Shown piece by piece: positions 1-10,108 of a DNA stretch of 25,142 bases. The notes below the pieces were generated by a model. It made no database searches and was not told the origin of the DNA. It was given only the letters and a program-made list of their open reading frames with translations. Position numbers and translations under genes: made by a program. Origin of the DNA: Funneliformis mosseae (Eukaryota > Glomeromycota > Glomeromycetes > Glomerales > Glomeraceae); NCBI GenBank assembly GCA_910592005.1, contig CAJVPP010000873.1, forward strand, positions 1 through 25,142, written 5' to 3'. Position 1 is the stretch's first letter, and each line of letters begins with the position of its first letter.

Positions 1-1222
1 TACAAAATTAGCATATATAAAAAGCTTAGTTTTAAATTTAATTTGAGAGAAAACTGTTTTGTAAGGTCTTGTGGATCTGCATGGATTCTGAATCTACATA
101 CTCAAAAACATATATTCTAACATTTAGTTTTGCAAAAAAAAAAAAAAAAAATTTTATAAATCATTGAAGTTTTACGAATTTCCTATTTAAAATGATCGGC
201 ATGATCGGCAGAATATTCTGGAATCGATTCCAAATTTGGAAATACCCCTGACTGAACTATAATTTAAATTGCATAATTTAAAATTAAATATTATAATCGT
301 ATTACAATAAATTGCAGATCAATTAAACTTATAAAATTAGTTGCAACCAGTTGACAACTAATTATAATTTATTATTTAAATTAAATTGCAACTTTAATTT
401 AAGTTGCAACTATTATAAAAAGTTGCAACTTTAATTTAAGTTACAACTATTATAAAAGCTGCAACTTTTAAATAGTTGCAACTTTAAGTTGCAACTATAA
501 TAAATTTTATAAAGTTGCAACTTATATAATTTAATTGCAGTTACCAACTTTAATCCTTTCAAAGTTCCACGTTGATCAAAAAATTTTTTTGCAAATTAGT
601 AAAAGATCATCATTTTGATTTTACATTTAGCGTTAATAGCAATTTAAATTTATGCTGTACATCTAGGTAATACAGAGAAGTACATTTTGCATATTTTTAT
701 TAATATTGCGCAATATATGCAAAAGATAAAAAATTCGAATGAGTCCCTTTTTGTAGGGTAGAACGAAACGGAATAAATGATTTGTTATGCAGAATAGATT
801 TCACAGAAATATTTTTTTGATATATTAGGATACAAGATGTTTTAATGATTTTTTATTGATTTTAAATAATAAATTTGGTAATTATCAATGATGAATAAAT
901 TTGATTATCATAATAAATCACAACGACGAATAATAATTTTAAGTATTTTTGAATGTGAACCGTGTAGCCTGCTGCATCTTATTGACCATTTTGAAAACAT
1001 AAAGATTTTTTTTTAAAAAAAGAAACAGCTACAGTATTTAAGGAGCAAGGAAGCCATCCGCCTCCAAATTGCTGAATATACTGCAGCAAAACTACCTCTG
1101 CCTATTTCTTTAATATCACTAAACTGATTGTATATTATCCATTCAAATACTATATATATCATCATATTTATCAATTATTAATTGACGTAATTTAAATAAA
1201 CTATTTATTTTTTAACTAAAAG
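1..1222. other. AT-rich intergenic region upstream of the membrane-protein gene
   Basis: No coding region is visible. It holds an 18-base A run near 135-152, two direct copies of ATGATCGGC at 192-209, and the GTTGCAAC-rich repeat listed separately. The last 200 bases are less AT-biased around 1040-1110. A TATTTAAG at 1035-1042 could act as a TATA-like element for the gene starting at 1223, but this is only a positional guess. Confidence 0.5.
341..540. repeat. Short tandem array built on the palindrome GTTGCAAC
   Basis: A unit of about 36-37 bp (TTGCAACTTTAATTTAAG, then TTGCAACTATTATAAAA) is repeated: the TTGCAAC anchor recurs at spacings of 37 and 36 bp (G at 388, 425, 461), followed by a shortened copy. 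Each unit carries two TTGCAAC motifs in opposite orientation, so single strands can form stacked hairpins. The function is unknown. It may be a minisatellite or part of the subterminal repeat of a lost transposon. Confidence 0.75.
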
Positions 1223-1567
1223 ATGGTTGATAAAATTGAAAATAATACGACCGTTGAGAAAACTCCTGAACAAAAACGGGATCATAAAAGAAGGAAATTT
1301 CGTTTAAAACGTTTGATGAGGGTCACAGATGAAAATTTAAGCCTCGTGAAAGATTCTCGATATGATTTATATTTAACTCTCACCCTTTGCTTTATTGCTA
1401 TTATTATCGGTATTGTATTTATTGTTTTAAGAGGATTGGATAAAGACAAACAATATACCTACAAAATTGTATCAAATTCTGTAAGTGGAGTCGTAGGCGG
1501 TGATGTTCTACTTCAAAACGTAAAAGCTGTTTTTTCTAGTATGCTTTCAAAGAAGCAAGAGGGATAA
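1223..1567 (+). CDS. Unrecognised protein with one membrane segment; open 5' part of a broken longer gene
   Basis: An open frame of 114 residues starts MVDKIENNTT. The first 45 residues are strongly basic (KRDHKRRKFRLKRLMR). A single hydrophobic segment follows at about residues 51-69 (LTLTLCFIAIIIGIVFIVL), then a Gly/Val-rich stretch (SVSGVVGGDVLL) at about 87-98. I do not recognise the family. The frame stops at TAA (1565-1567), but the same frame keeps coding-like content downstream, with a second membrane segment plus Gly-rich module. This ORF is therefore probably the truncated N-terminal part of a larger protein and not a complete gene. By the positive-inside rule the basic N-terminus would face the cytosol. 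It could still be expressed as a short protein. Confidence 0.4.
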   Translation: MVDKIENNTTVEKTPEQKRDHKRRKFRLKRLMRVTDENLSLVKDSRYDLYLTLTLCFIAIIIGIVFIVLRGLDKDKQYTYKIVSNSVSGVVGGDVLLQNVKAVFSSMLSKKQEG

Positions 1568-2426
1568 CAACGAGAAATAGGCTTTTCGGAAATTGATTAT
1601 GACATTGTAAATATTTCTTTAGCCTATTCTAAAAGTGATGAAAATCTTAATGACTTATTTTTAAAGAGTGTAGAGAAAACCATCGAAAAATGGAATGATA
1701 AACTATGAATAACAAGAATTATGTGTTCGATAATTATAATTTTAGGTGTCCTTTTTCTCATAGCTTTAGTCCTTTTAGACATCTTACTTGATATTAAGAG
1801 TTCATCTGATGAAAATAGAATATATGGTTTTATAATAGACTCTGTTCTTATTGCTGGTGGTATAGTTGGTATAGTGCACTGTTAGGCCAGACATATTATC
1901 CTGTCGAACCCAAAAAAATTGGTTGAATGGTATGCTTTCATATTTTTATTTCATTTATTGTTTATAGGTTTTTATTCCGTTTGGTTGTTATAAATCGATA
2001 AATAAGGGGAAAAATAAATTTGAGCTGAAAAAAAATAATTTAAATCCAGAAAATGCGGAATATGAGGGGGGGAAGCAAAAATATGCGGAAAATGAAGGTG
2101 AAGAAAGTGCGGAAAATGAAGATGAAAAAAATTCAGAAAGTGAAGTTGAAGAAAATGCGGAAAAAGTGAAGTCGAGAGTATGTTGAAACAGTAAACCTGA
2201 GAAAACAGAAGTAGTAGTAACATATGAAAACTTCTTAAAACATAATGATAAAATTAGAGGATTGTGTTTTAGACCTACCATTTTGCGTGTTATTTTAGTT
2301 AAAGATGAAAGGGAGAAGGTAGAAAGGCTTCTATCCAGTTTAAATTTAGATTTCGATAAGGAAGTAACAAAGAATCCAAATGGACAAAAGAAAGAAACAC
2401 CAATCCAAATAAAAATACAACCTTAG
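1223..2426 (+). pseudogene. Decayed gene for a multi-membrane-segment protein with an acidic C-terminal region
   Basis: Past the TAA at 1565 the frame of the 114-residue ORF runs on as plausible protein: a hydrophilic linker (SEIDYDIVNISLAYSKSDEN), a second membrane segment (IIIILGVLFLIALVLLDIL), a Gly-rich tail (SVLIAGGIVGIV) and a third hydrophobic stretch (AFIFLFHLLFIGFYSV). It is interrupted by TGA 1706-1708 and TAG 1883-1885. A frameshift near 1985 leads into another frame with Glu/Asn/Ala repeats (YAENEGEESAENEDE), TGA 2184-2186, and a final basic/acidic domain ending at TAG 2424-2426. The first two modules share one design: membrane helix, charged linker, then S-V-x-x-x-G-G. This suggests an internal duplication. 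The family is not recognised. Introns could explain some breaks, but I see no good splice pairs at the stops. Confidence 0.5.
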
Positions 2427-3072
2427 ATATAAATTATCAGTTCCAAATTCAATTCGTATTTTTTAAATGTTTACTATCATTGTTAATTTCTCAATTTATT
2501 TATAACTAGGAAACAATCTGATTTTCATGAATTTATTTTTAGTCAATCAAAAAATGGTACGTATTAAAGCAGAAAATTCTGTGTCGATCTGTTCTGTTTA
2601 TATATATTAATTTTTCAAACGCAAATACGAAATTTTTAAATGCTAAATATGCTGAATCACGATCTATTGGAAATCGGATCGGATCGGCTATTGAAAATTG
2701 TGCAAAGCTAATGATAATTTAATTTAGCTTAAACCATCTTGGCTTATTTTTTTAAGGATTATAATAAAAACATAATAATTGTAATAATAATTGCAATATA
2801 TTGCAATAATAAATAAATAAATATACTTTTTAAAAATAAAAAAGTTCAAATCAGTGTTATGTGATTAGATAATTAATTGAATTTATTAATTAATTTATTA
2901 AGCATAATTAGCACGATTTTCATAATACTATACAATTTTATTCTAAAATGTAATACTAAAAAATAAATGCAATAATTTAATATGCTGATCGTATTATACA
3001 ATAGTTAAATATAAGCCACTAATAGAAATTCTCTTAACATACATAATAGATCATAAATTTACAAGTCACAAT
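2427..3072. other. AT-rich intergenic region
   Basis: No gene is visible. Three tandem ATCGG pentamers lie at 2673-2687. They recall the ATGATCGGC pair at 192-209 on the other side of the membrane-protein gene. The rest is A/T-rich filler; the 5' end of the Helitron cannot be placed because no convincing TC terminus stands out. Confidence 0.4.
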
Positions 3073-5699
3073 GCTCTTCAAAAGTGTACAGTTAAAAAGA
3101 ATGAAATACTAAGTAAATGTAAAATACGTCTTGTAAGAAATTGTGAATATATGCAGCGAAAAAAGGAGAGAGAAAATGTAGAAGAATGTAAGGCATGTCT
3201 TGCATGTGATAAAAAATGAAAACGTATAAAGTTGGCAATAGAAATGAATGAATAGCGTGAAAAACATTTAAATAATTTTTGAGAATGAAAGACCTATTTA
3301 AAGAATTTTAATCAAAACCAAAATAAAATAAATCAATTAAATCAAAATTCAAAATTATAACAGCAACGATCACAGCAAAAGGCTCAAGGCAATTGTGTCA
3401 TAGATACATATGACAAACTATCTTCAGCCAGTGAACTAAGTGAATCTGAATGAGATCTTTTAAAGAAATTTTGTAATAACATTTATAAGTTCAAACATTC
3501 TCTTTATCCTACATGTAATGAGTGCTTCCCATCCATAAAACTTGTGAAAGATGAATGCCAACATTGTTATGCTGAGAAGGCCTCTCTGAAAAAGTTCTTA
3601 GTGGGAAACAATATAGACCTAGGTGAAGTTTCTGATGAACTTCAAGACCTTATAGAAATTGAGAAAATATTGATTACGTGAGTTTTTTCCATAATGTCAG
3701 TTTACTGACTTTGTGAAGAACAATACAGATATCATGAAAATGTGATCAACTTACTGTAAGATGTTTAGAAAATTGTCACAAAACTTCCTTGACATCTATC
3801 AATGTTAGACATGCTTGTCATATGTCATCAATCTGCAACTAACTCAGAAGTATTCAGAGATATCAGAGTTCATTATACTAAGGTAGTTCTCACATTAAAT
3901 TGGTTAAAGAAAAACAATTGTTAATATGCTAACATAATTATTGATTATGAAGTTCTTTGATCCTTACCAGTTGATGGTTTAGTTGATGATCAGTTTTGAG
4001 ATATTCAAATGAATGTTGAAGAGTTGAATTATAAAAATGAAGATGAAATGATTACATGCACCTTTGTATCACTTCTTTCTTCAGCTCATCATGAAGATAC
4101 TGTTATCAAAAATACCCTTAACTATATTCAAAATGGAAATAATCCTATTACATGATCACAAATCAGTAATAATCTCATTAATGAATTTCAGATACTAGGA
4201 TATATCACATGCGCATTTCCAACTTTATACCCAACCAGAAGTGCAGATCTACGAGTGACACATATTTGAAAAGTTAAGCCTGCTGAATAATTTAAGCATC
4301 ACCTTTTGTATAAGTATGGGAGATTTGCATGTTACGCTCGATGGTAATACTTCACATTAAATTCACAAATGCGATGGTGTATATTACAGGAAGAAAAAAT
4401 ATATGTTATGCAGAACTTAGCTGACAATCAGATCACTGTTACAGATATCTAAGACAGAATTTTTTCAGGAGACCACCACATTGCTGATAGGATTATGCAT
4501 TATGGTGAGGGTTTACGTAAATCTCAGCAATTCTGAAATTCTTGTCGTTGTGAACTTACTAATATGATTAAACAAATAGGATCACAAGGCTTAATCTTCC
4601 TTACATTTAGTGCAGCCGACTTGCACTGGTCTGAGCTTCATAAACTTATGCCATCTAGTAAAATTCAGCCAAATGCCATCAACAAAATATTATTGACAAT
4701 CTTCATATTGATAACTGGTTCTTTTGTAAGTGATTTGAAATCTTCTTTAATGACATTCTGAAACAGCAGTAGGATTTAGAGGATTGGTAATATAAGTTCA
4801 AATAGCAATATCATGGTAGTATTCATGTGCATATAATTAGAAAAAGAAGAAATGCACCTGTTATAGAATGGAAGCAGATGAAAGAGAATGAAAACAAAAT
4901 GAATGAAGTGTTTCAATACCTCGATAGTCTTGTTATCACAATAAATCCAGGACTTGATATGCCCATTCCTGAATGGAATCCATGCCAAAAAGAAAAAAAT
5001 ATTACATAATGACCAGCAAGACTATATCAACTTAATTAACAAATTACAAAGATATACCTGATGTAGCCTTGCGTATTATCTTCATATTAACTGAAAGGAA
5101 AAACAGATCTGTAGGTTTAAATACCCTAAAGAAATTAATAAACAAATATTTGTGTGAGATGATGAATGTAGACAACCAGAACTTGTAATAGCAAGAAATG
5201 ATCCATATATCAATCTACATAGCTGACTTCAACTGTAAGGCTAGTGAGCTAATGTAGATTTAAAGCTAATTTTAAGCATACATGTTGCACTACAATATAT
5301 TTCAAAGTATGCAAGCAAATCAGAACCACAGTCAGCTGCCTTTCCAGATATATTGAATCAAATTCTTAGTGAAAGTCAACCAGAAGATTCATCACTTATC
5401 TCAGTTCAAAAACTATTACTACATAGTATCTTAGAATGGAACATTTTCACATAAAAAACCTCTCATATACTTCTCAACACTCCCCTTTATCATTCAAGTC
5501 ATCGATTTGTTTTCCTAAATCTTAAGAAAGAGGCATCAAGGTGGATTCCTGACACTGGAGAAGGTGATGAATTTGAAAGTAATGATTCAAAAAAAACAGA
5601 GAAATCGCCTCTGAAAATATATTGGGACTGGCCTGCTGAATTTGAGAATTTCTCTTTATTTCAGCTTCACTTGACACATAAATTGGTTAAAAATTGATA
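3073..5699 (+). pseudogene. Helitron N-terminal and Rep (HUH nuclease) half, pseudogene
   Basis: The frame of 3073 runs to about 4690. It shows the basic repeat region (QRKKERENVEE, QQQRSQQK near 3360), the segment beginning DLLKKF at 3454 with paired Cys motifs (CNEC, CQHC), and the conserved stretches AFPTLYPT, LNSQMRW and TFSAADLHW. A frameshift near 4685 moves to another frame carrying the HUH motif His-Val-His at 4824-4832, followed by KRRNAPVIEWKQ and LDSLVITINPGLD. A further shift near 5000 returns to the first frame, with the Rep tyrosine motif YISKYASK at 5296-5319 and later FSLFQLHLTHKLV. The family's role is to nick and join DNA strands in rolling-circle transposition. In-frame stops include 3451, 5224, 5236, 5242 and 5245, so no functional nuclease can be made. 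Confidence 0.88.
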
Positions 5700-7657
5700 G
5701 GATAAATATTAAAAAGAAAATATTATTTGCATCTTTTCATGACTATCACCACTACATGAAAACTCTCAATAGGATGAGTTCTGCCACATAAAAGTCTTCT
5801 TTCATATTTACTACTGAAATCTTTAAGAATTAACAGAAGATAGCACTATCACATGGCCAACTTTATATAACTACTATATCAAGAAGATCAATACTGATCC
5901 AATTGATCTACTTGGATAACCTATAGATAATGTAGAAAATAAAATCAATGATAAAGAGGAAGAATTAATTAAAGATGATGAGCAGTATGAGTTTTGATCT
6001 GATTAAATGTTTCTTACAGAAATGGATCTGAATCCAACTTTTAATATTCCTCTGATCTAGAATCTCGAGACATAGATTAGAACTACGATTAGATTAATGA
6101 TCTAAGATAATAATATTCTGATACAGATCTTATAGGCATTGATATATTCCTAAATATAGATTCTAAGGTTAATGTTAAAGTAGAAGAAAATTTAACTGTA
6201 GATTATTAAACATTAAATAATAATCAAAAAACAGTTTTCAAATGAATAAAATCCCATTACCTTGATATACTTGCAGAACATCAAGTTGATCCCATAAAGA
6301 TAATTGTAATGAGAATCGCAAGAACTGGTAAGACCTACTTAATTAAAGCAATTTGAAGTAGGTTTCAAGAAATGGCAAGAATCAGATTTAAATTGCCTAT
6401 AATTGTGCTTTTACTAATGGGAGTTGCAGCCTTTAATATCAATGGAGAAACAATACATTCAAAATTATCAATACTGATAATTAATAATGTAAAACGTCTT
6501 GACATACAGGGTGAATAGTTGAACAAACTACAGGATAAATTAAAAGATAAAGTTATATAATAATTGATAAGAAAAGTATGATCAGTCACTAAATGCTTGC
6601 TTTAATTGATATGTGACTCTGGCAAGCATTTCCTGAGCAAAATAATGAACAATTTGGTAGAAGATCAGTTATTCTGTTTTGACCAGCTTCCACCTGTACT
6701 TAATCTCCCTATATATGTCAGTACTAAACGAGATGCATTATCTAATAGTAGTTATGCAATATACAAATAGTTTAAGGAGGCATATATGCTTGATATTGTT
6801 CAACACCAATCAGGGAATTCTAAAGAACAACAAGAATTTAGAAATATTCTGCTATAGCTGTACAATGGAGAATCCACAATAGATGACTAGAGAACTCTTA
6901 CTACAAGAATCAAAAATAATCTTAGCAGAACAGAACCCAATGGATTCACTAATGCTATGTCTATATTAATAAAGTAGTTTGATATTAATATAATAAATAC
7001 AAACCAACTTAGATCTTTAAACATTCCTGTTGCCAAAATTCAAGCTATACATACAGGTGATAATAAAGCAAAAAAAGCTGATTCCAATATAGCGCATGGT
7101 CTTGAAGCACAGGTATTGCTAGCAAGAGAAGCACGTGTCATATTAACAGTAAACCTGTGAACAGAAACTGGACTAGTTAATAGTTCTATGGGAATTATTC
7201 AAGATATATTATTCAAAGAGAGCTAGGGACCACCTTCTCTCCCTATAGCAGTCTTGATTTCTTTTGATAATTATAAAGGTCCTACCATTACTAGCTTAGA
7301 AGGTAAAAATATCATACCAATTACACTAATTTGTCATACATGAAATGGCAAATCCAAGTTTATTTACGACTACAAATTCCTGTTTGGCTTATATGGGCAA
7401 TTACAGTACATAAAAGTTAAGATCTTACCTTAGAAAAAGCTATAATAGATCACAGTGAAAAAGAATTTATTACTGATCTTTCATTCGTAACAGTATCCTA
7501 AGTATGCACTTTTGAAGATATTCTTTTCAAACCATTTGACTTTGAGAAACTTCAACATATCAAAGAAAGCAAAAGACTACAAGAAAGGTTAGATGAAGAA
7601 AAATGTCTAATTTCAATGATCCCAGAAATAAATGTTTCAAATATTACAAGAAATTAG
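5700..7657 (+). pseudogene. Helitron PIF1-type helicase half, pseudogene
   Basis: After a degraded linker, the helicase begins near 6190. Walker A is at 6309-6335 and reads MRIARTGKT, where PIF1/Helitron helicases have G-T-A-G-T-G-K-T; the core T-G-K-T survives. Downstream are a Walker B remnant (IIIDKKSM near 6555-6580, with Lys where Glu is expected), a deletion that removes the G-D-F-G part before QLPPVL near 6690, VQHQSGNSKEQQEFRN at about 6798, LRSLNIPVAKIQAIHTGD at about 7010, and the C-terminal motif WAITVHKS followed by TAA at 7418-7420 where Gln is expected. The end is SMIPEINVSN, stop at 7655. In intact elements this domain is a 5'-3' DNA helicase acting with Rep. Here it is non-functional. 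Confidence 0.88.
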
Positions 7658-8880
7658 CATCTAATTTTTTTTTTATTATAAAGTTAATCTAAAACCTAAT
7701 CTTATCACACTTGTACTTATCATACGTAATACAATATTGTTTATCAATATTATATAATCTTTATTTGATTTATTTATCATTGTTTATTTATTTATTTATT
7801 ATCAAATATTTTTCAGTGATGTAGTACATGCAGATATCTGAAAATTATCACATAATTGCATTTGTTCACTTCTGATTGTAGAATTTATATAATCTTCCAC
7901 TTCACTCCAGACAATAAATTTTTACTTCTTATTTACTATATTTATTTCATCTTTTTATTAATATTTCTTATTATTATATTATAATTTTACTATTATTTTT
8001 ATTATTTTCTAATATTACATCATATCTATTTTTATATTTCATTATTATTTCTTATTATTACAGATTTAATTTTTATATTAATTTTATTTTCAAATTTCTT
8101 TTCTATTCTAATTTATTTCTTCTTAGAATTTTTCTTTATTATTTTACATATTTCTTTTCATTTCTTTCTCATTATTTTAAAAGTTATTACATATTCTTAT
8201 TAAATATATTTATTCTTAATTTTTTCAATATTATTATCTATTCTATATGTACTAGTATTACATATTCTATTATATATTTTTATAAAATTATTATTTTTAT
8301 TTTTAGATATTTCCTTATTTTTATTAATTAATTCTTCATTTTTTCTTATTTTTTAAGTCTTATATAATAAATCTTCTTCTTTTTTATGATTTATATATAT
8401 ATTTGTATTTTTTCTTCATTATTTTCATTAGTTTTCTTTTTGATAATATAGATTACATGAATATTTTATAATCTTATCCTATTAGTTTCTTTTATCTTAG
8501 TTTCTATATAACCATTTTACATATTTATGACTATCTTTTAATTCTTTTATTCTAACAGACCTTTAATTATTTTCTTTTTCTACAATTTTAGATATTTAGG
8601 TTTCAGGTTTATGATTAGTTTTATCTTTTTATGAAATTTCTATATTACTAATTATTTAATTTATATTTCTATAATTTGTTTTATATTTTGTAATAATTTT
8701 TAATTGATTATTTATCAATTTATCATATGATTTAACTTTAATATTATAAGAATTGTAGTATAATTTTCATTAATTATTTTTTTCTTTATAATTTTTATTC
8801 AATTAACTATTTTTTAATCTTTTTAATATTGTAATTTAATATTATCTTTTTTATTGAAAAAGATCATATAATAGTATTCA
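7658..8880. other. Extremely AT-rich, pyrimidine-rich spacer
   Basis: No gene is visible. The plus strand is strongly T-rich, with C far above G: the 60 bases at 7921-7980 contain 39 T, 15 A, 6 C and no G. A perfect 10-bp palindrome CAGATATCTG is at 7831-7840. The composition is the mirror image of the A-rich block beyond 10.7 kb. It may be the remains of old minus-strand coding DNA, but no protein can be read. Confidence 0.5.
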
Positions 8881-8992
8881 GACATTTTACTGAATCAATT
8901 TTACTTAAAGCTCTGAATGGTTTAGATTAATCTGAAAATTTTCAGTTCAGATCAATTTCAGTTCAGTTTCAGATTGCAAAAAATTTGATCTG

Positions 8993-9073
8993 AAAATTTT
9001 CAGTTCAGTTCAGATTTTTTTCAGATTATAAATTAATTTGAATTGAAAAAATCTGAACTGAACTGAAAATTTT
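8993..9073. repeat. 28-bp perfect inverted repeat (hairpin)
   Basis: The arm at 8993-9020 is exactly complementary to that at 9046-9073, with a 25-nt loop between. The arm contains AAAATTTT followed by three CAGTT/CAGAT pentamers. Perfect matching over 28 bp in such decayed DNA suggests a recent origin or ongoing correction between the arms. Confidence 0.9.
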
Positions 9074-9106
9074 GGATTAATCTGAAATTTCAGATCATTT
9101 AGAATG

Positions 9107-9415
9107 ATTCTTTTATCATTCTAATTGAATGATCTTTTTATTATTCTTTTAGAATAATAACTTCAATCATTCTAAATAAATGATAACTTTAATTATTTTA
9201 AATGAACGATTCTTTTATCATTCTTTTAAAATGATAATTTAATCATTCTAATTGAATAATTCTTTTATTATTCTTTTGGAATGATAATTTAATTATTCCA
9301 ATTAAATGATCCTTTTATCATTCTTTTGAAATGATAATTTAATCATTAAATTGAATGATTTTCTTATTGTTCTTTTAGAATGATAATTTCAGTCATTTCA
9401 ACCAAATGATTTTCT
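9107..9415. repeat. About six copies of a 50-bp tandem repeat with internal palindromes
   Basis: A consensus unit of about 50 bp contains ATGATTCTTTTATCATTC then GAATGATAATTTAATCATTC. Anchors recur near 9206, 9256, 9305 and 9354 (spacing 49-50 bp), with more diverged copies near 9107 and 9129. Each unit contains GAATGAT and ATCATTC in inverted pairs, so each can fold. No coding function is seen. Confidence 0.7.
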
Positions 9416-9419
9416 TCAA

Positions 9420-9890
9420 AATTCCAAAGAAGAATCACAAAGTAATTGTGAAATTCTAAGAGAATCGCAAATTACTTGTAAAATTCTAAAGGAATTACAG
9501 AGTAATTGCGAATCTTTTTAGAGAATTGCAAATTACTTGCTAAACTCTAAAAAGAATTGTAAAGTAATTGCGAAACTTTTAAAAGAATCGCAAATTACTT
9601 GCAAAATTTTAAAAAAATCACAAATTACTTGTAAAATTCTAAGAGAATTGCAAATTACTTGTAAAACTCTAAGGGAATCACAGAATAATTGCAAATCTTT
9701 TAGAGAATTGCAAATTACTTGCAAACTCTAAAAAGAATTGTAAAGTAATTGTGAAACTTTTAAAAGAATCGCAAATTACTTGCAAAATTTTAAAAAAATC
9801 ACAAATTACTTATAAAATTCTAAGAGAATTGCAAATTACTTGTAAAACTCTAAGGGAATCACAGAATAATTGCGAAACTCTTTAAAGAAT
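9420..9890. repeat. 30-bp minisatellite with a 182-bp higher-order unit
   Basis: Units of about 30 bp (pattern AATTGCAAATTACTTGTAAA, then ACTCTAAGGG or similar) repeat about 15 times. A higher-order copy is visible: GAGAATTGCAAATTACTTGC at 9521 recurs as GAGAATTGCAAATTACTTGC at 9703, 182 bp apart, followed by matching unit variants in the same order. Because 30 is a multiple of 3, open frames with a 10-residue period appear on both strands (9537-9731 plus, 9533-9724 minus). These are by-products and not supported as genes. Confidence 0.85.
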
Positions 9891-9948
9891 TACACATTGA
9901 ATTTTCTTTGAGATTTGAATATATCAAACTGAACTTTCAGATTAATCT

Positions 9949-10053
9949 AAAATTTTCAGTTCAGTTCAGATTTTTACCAGTTTATGGTTCAGTTCAGTTT
10001 CAGATTAACATTTTTAAGATTTATAATCTGAACTGAATTGAATTGAAAATTTT
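9949..10053. repeat. Imperfect inverted repeat related to the 8993-9073 hairpin
   Basis: The left arm begins at 9949 with AAAATTTTCAGTTCAGTTCA. The right arm at 10025-10053 is AATCTGAACTGAA followed by TTGAATTGAAAATTTT and carries one extra pentamer. An internal copy of GGTTCAGTTCAG lies in the loop. It has the same building blocks as the hairpin 950 bp upstream, so the two are copies or the two ends of one element. Confidence 0.75.
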
Positions 10054-10108
10054 GGTTCAGTTTTAGATTAACCTATAATTTAGATTGAACTAAATTGTTA
10101 GAGTATTA

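Larger units (their letters stand above)
3073..7657 (+). mobile_element. Helitron (rolling-circle transposon), nearly full-length coding part, heavily decayed
   Basis: One degenerate plus-strand protein can be followed through the whole interval in the order expected of a Helitron Rep/helicase: basic Arg/Gln-rich N-terminus, Helitron-like N domain, HUH nuclease, tyrosine motif, linker, then a PIF1-type helicase ending at TAG 7655-7657. Dozens of stops and several frameshifts break it, so the copy cannot encode its own movement. The coding length of about 4.6 kb matches a full Rep/helicase, meaning little has been deleted. Helitron ends (5' TC, 3' hairpin plus CTRR, insertion between A and T) could not be placed. 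A short CTAA follows the stop at 7661-7664, but its hairpin overlaps it in the wrong arrangement. Confidence 0.88.
8925..10075. repeat. Composite repeat: two palindromic ends enclosing two tandem arrays
   Basis: Two similar palindromic blocks rich in TTCAGTTCAG and its complement lie at about 8925-9100 and 9934-10075. Between them are a 50-bp tandem array (about 9107-9415) and a 30-bp tandem array (about 9420-9890). The outer edges resemble each other in inverted orientation (TTAATCTGAAA on the left; the complement of the right end reads TTAATCTAAAACTGAA). The whole could be one non-autonomous foldback element of about 1.15 kb, but target-site duplications are not clear. Confidence 0.55.

Noticed and set aside
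1481..1486. GTAAGT as a splice donor in the membrane-protein gene
   Set aside because: It lies inside the Gly-rich motif S-V-S-G-V-V-G-G that is echoed in the second module, so it is more likely coding.
1972..2281. Two minus-strand ORFs of 83 and 97 codons
   Set aside because: They are shadows of the Glu/Asn-rich acidic repeat on the plus strand, which reads as Ser/Phe/His-rich in the other direction.
6365..6589. 74-codon minus-strand ORF
   Set aside because: Antisense shadow of the Helitron helicase domain.
3073..7657. Alternative genetic code (TGA for Trp, TAA/TAG for Gln) making the Helitron frame intact
   Set aside because: Stops also fall at Arg and Tyr positions, and true frameshifts and a deletion are present. 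The neighbouring F-box and kinase genes have no internal TGA, TAA or TAG and end normally.
7652..7667. AAATTAG-CAT-CTAATTT hairpin with CTAA as the Helitron 3' end
   Set aside because: Helitron ends have the hairpin several bases upstream of CTRR, whereas here CTAA is part of the stem. It also overlaps the stop codon.
9533..9731. Open frames of about 63 codons on both strands
   Set aside because: They are a direct result of the 30-bp tandem repeat, whose period is a multiple of three.
9420..9890. CRISPR-like array
   Set aside because: The repeats are directly adjacent with no unique spacers, units vary, and the context is eukaryotic with no cas genes.
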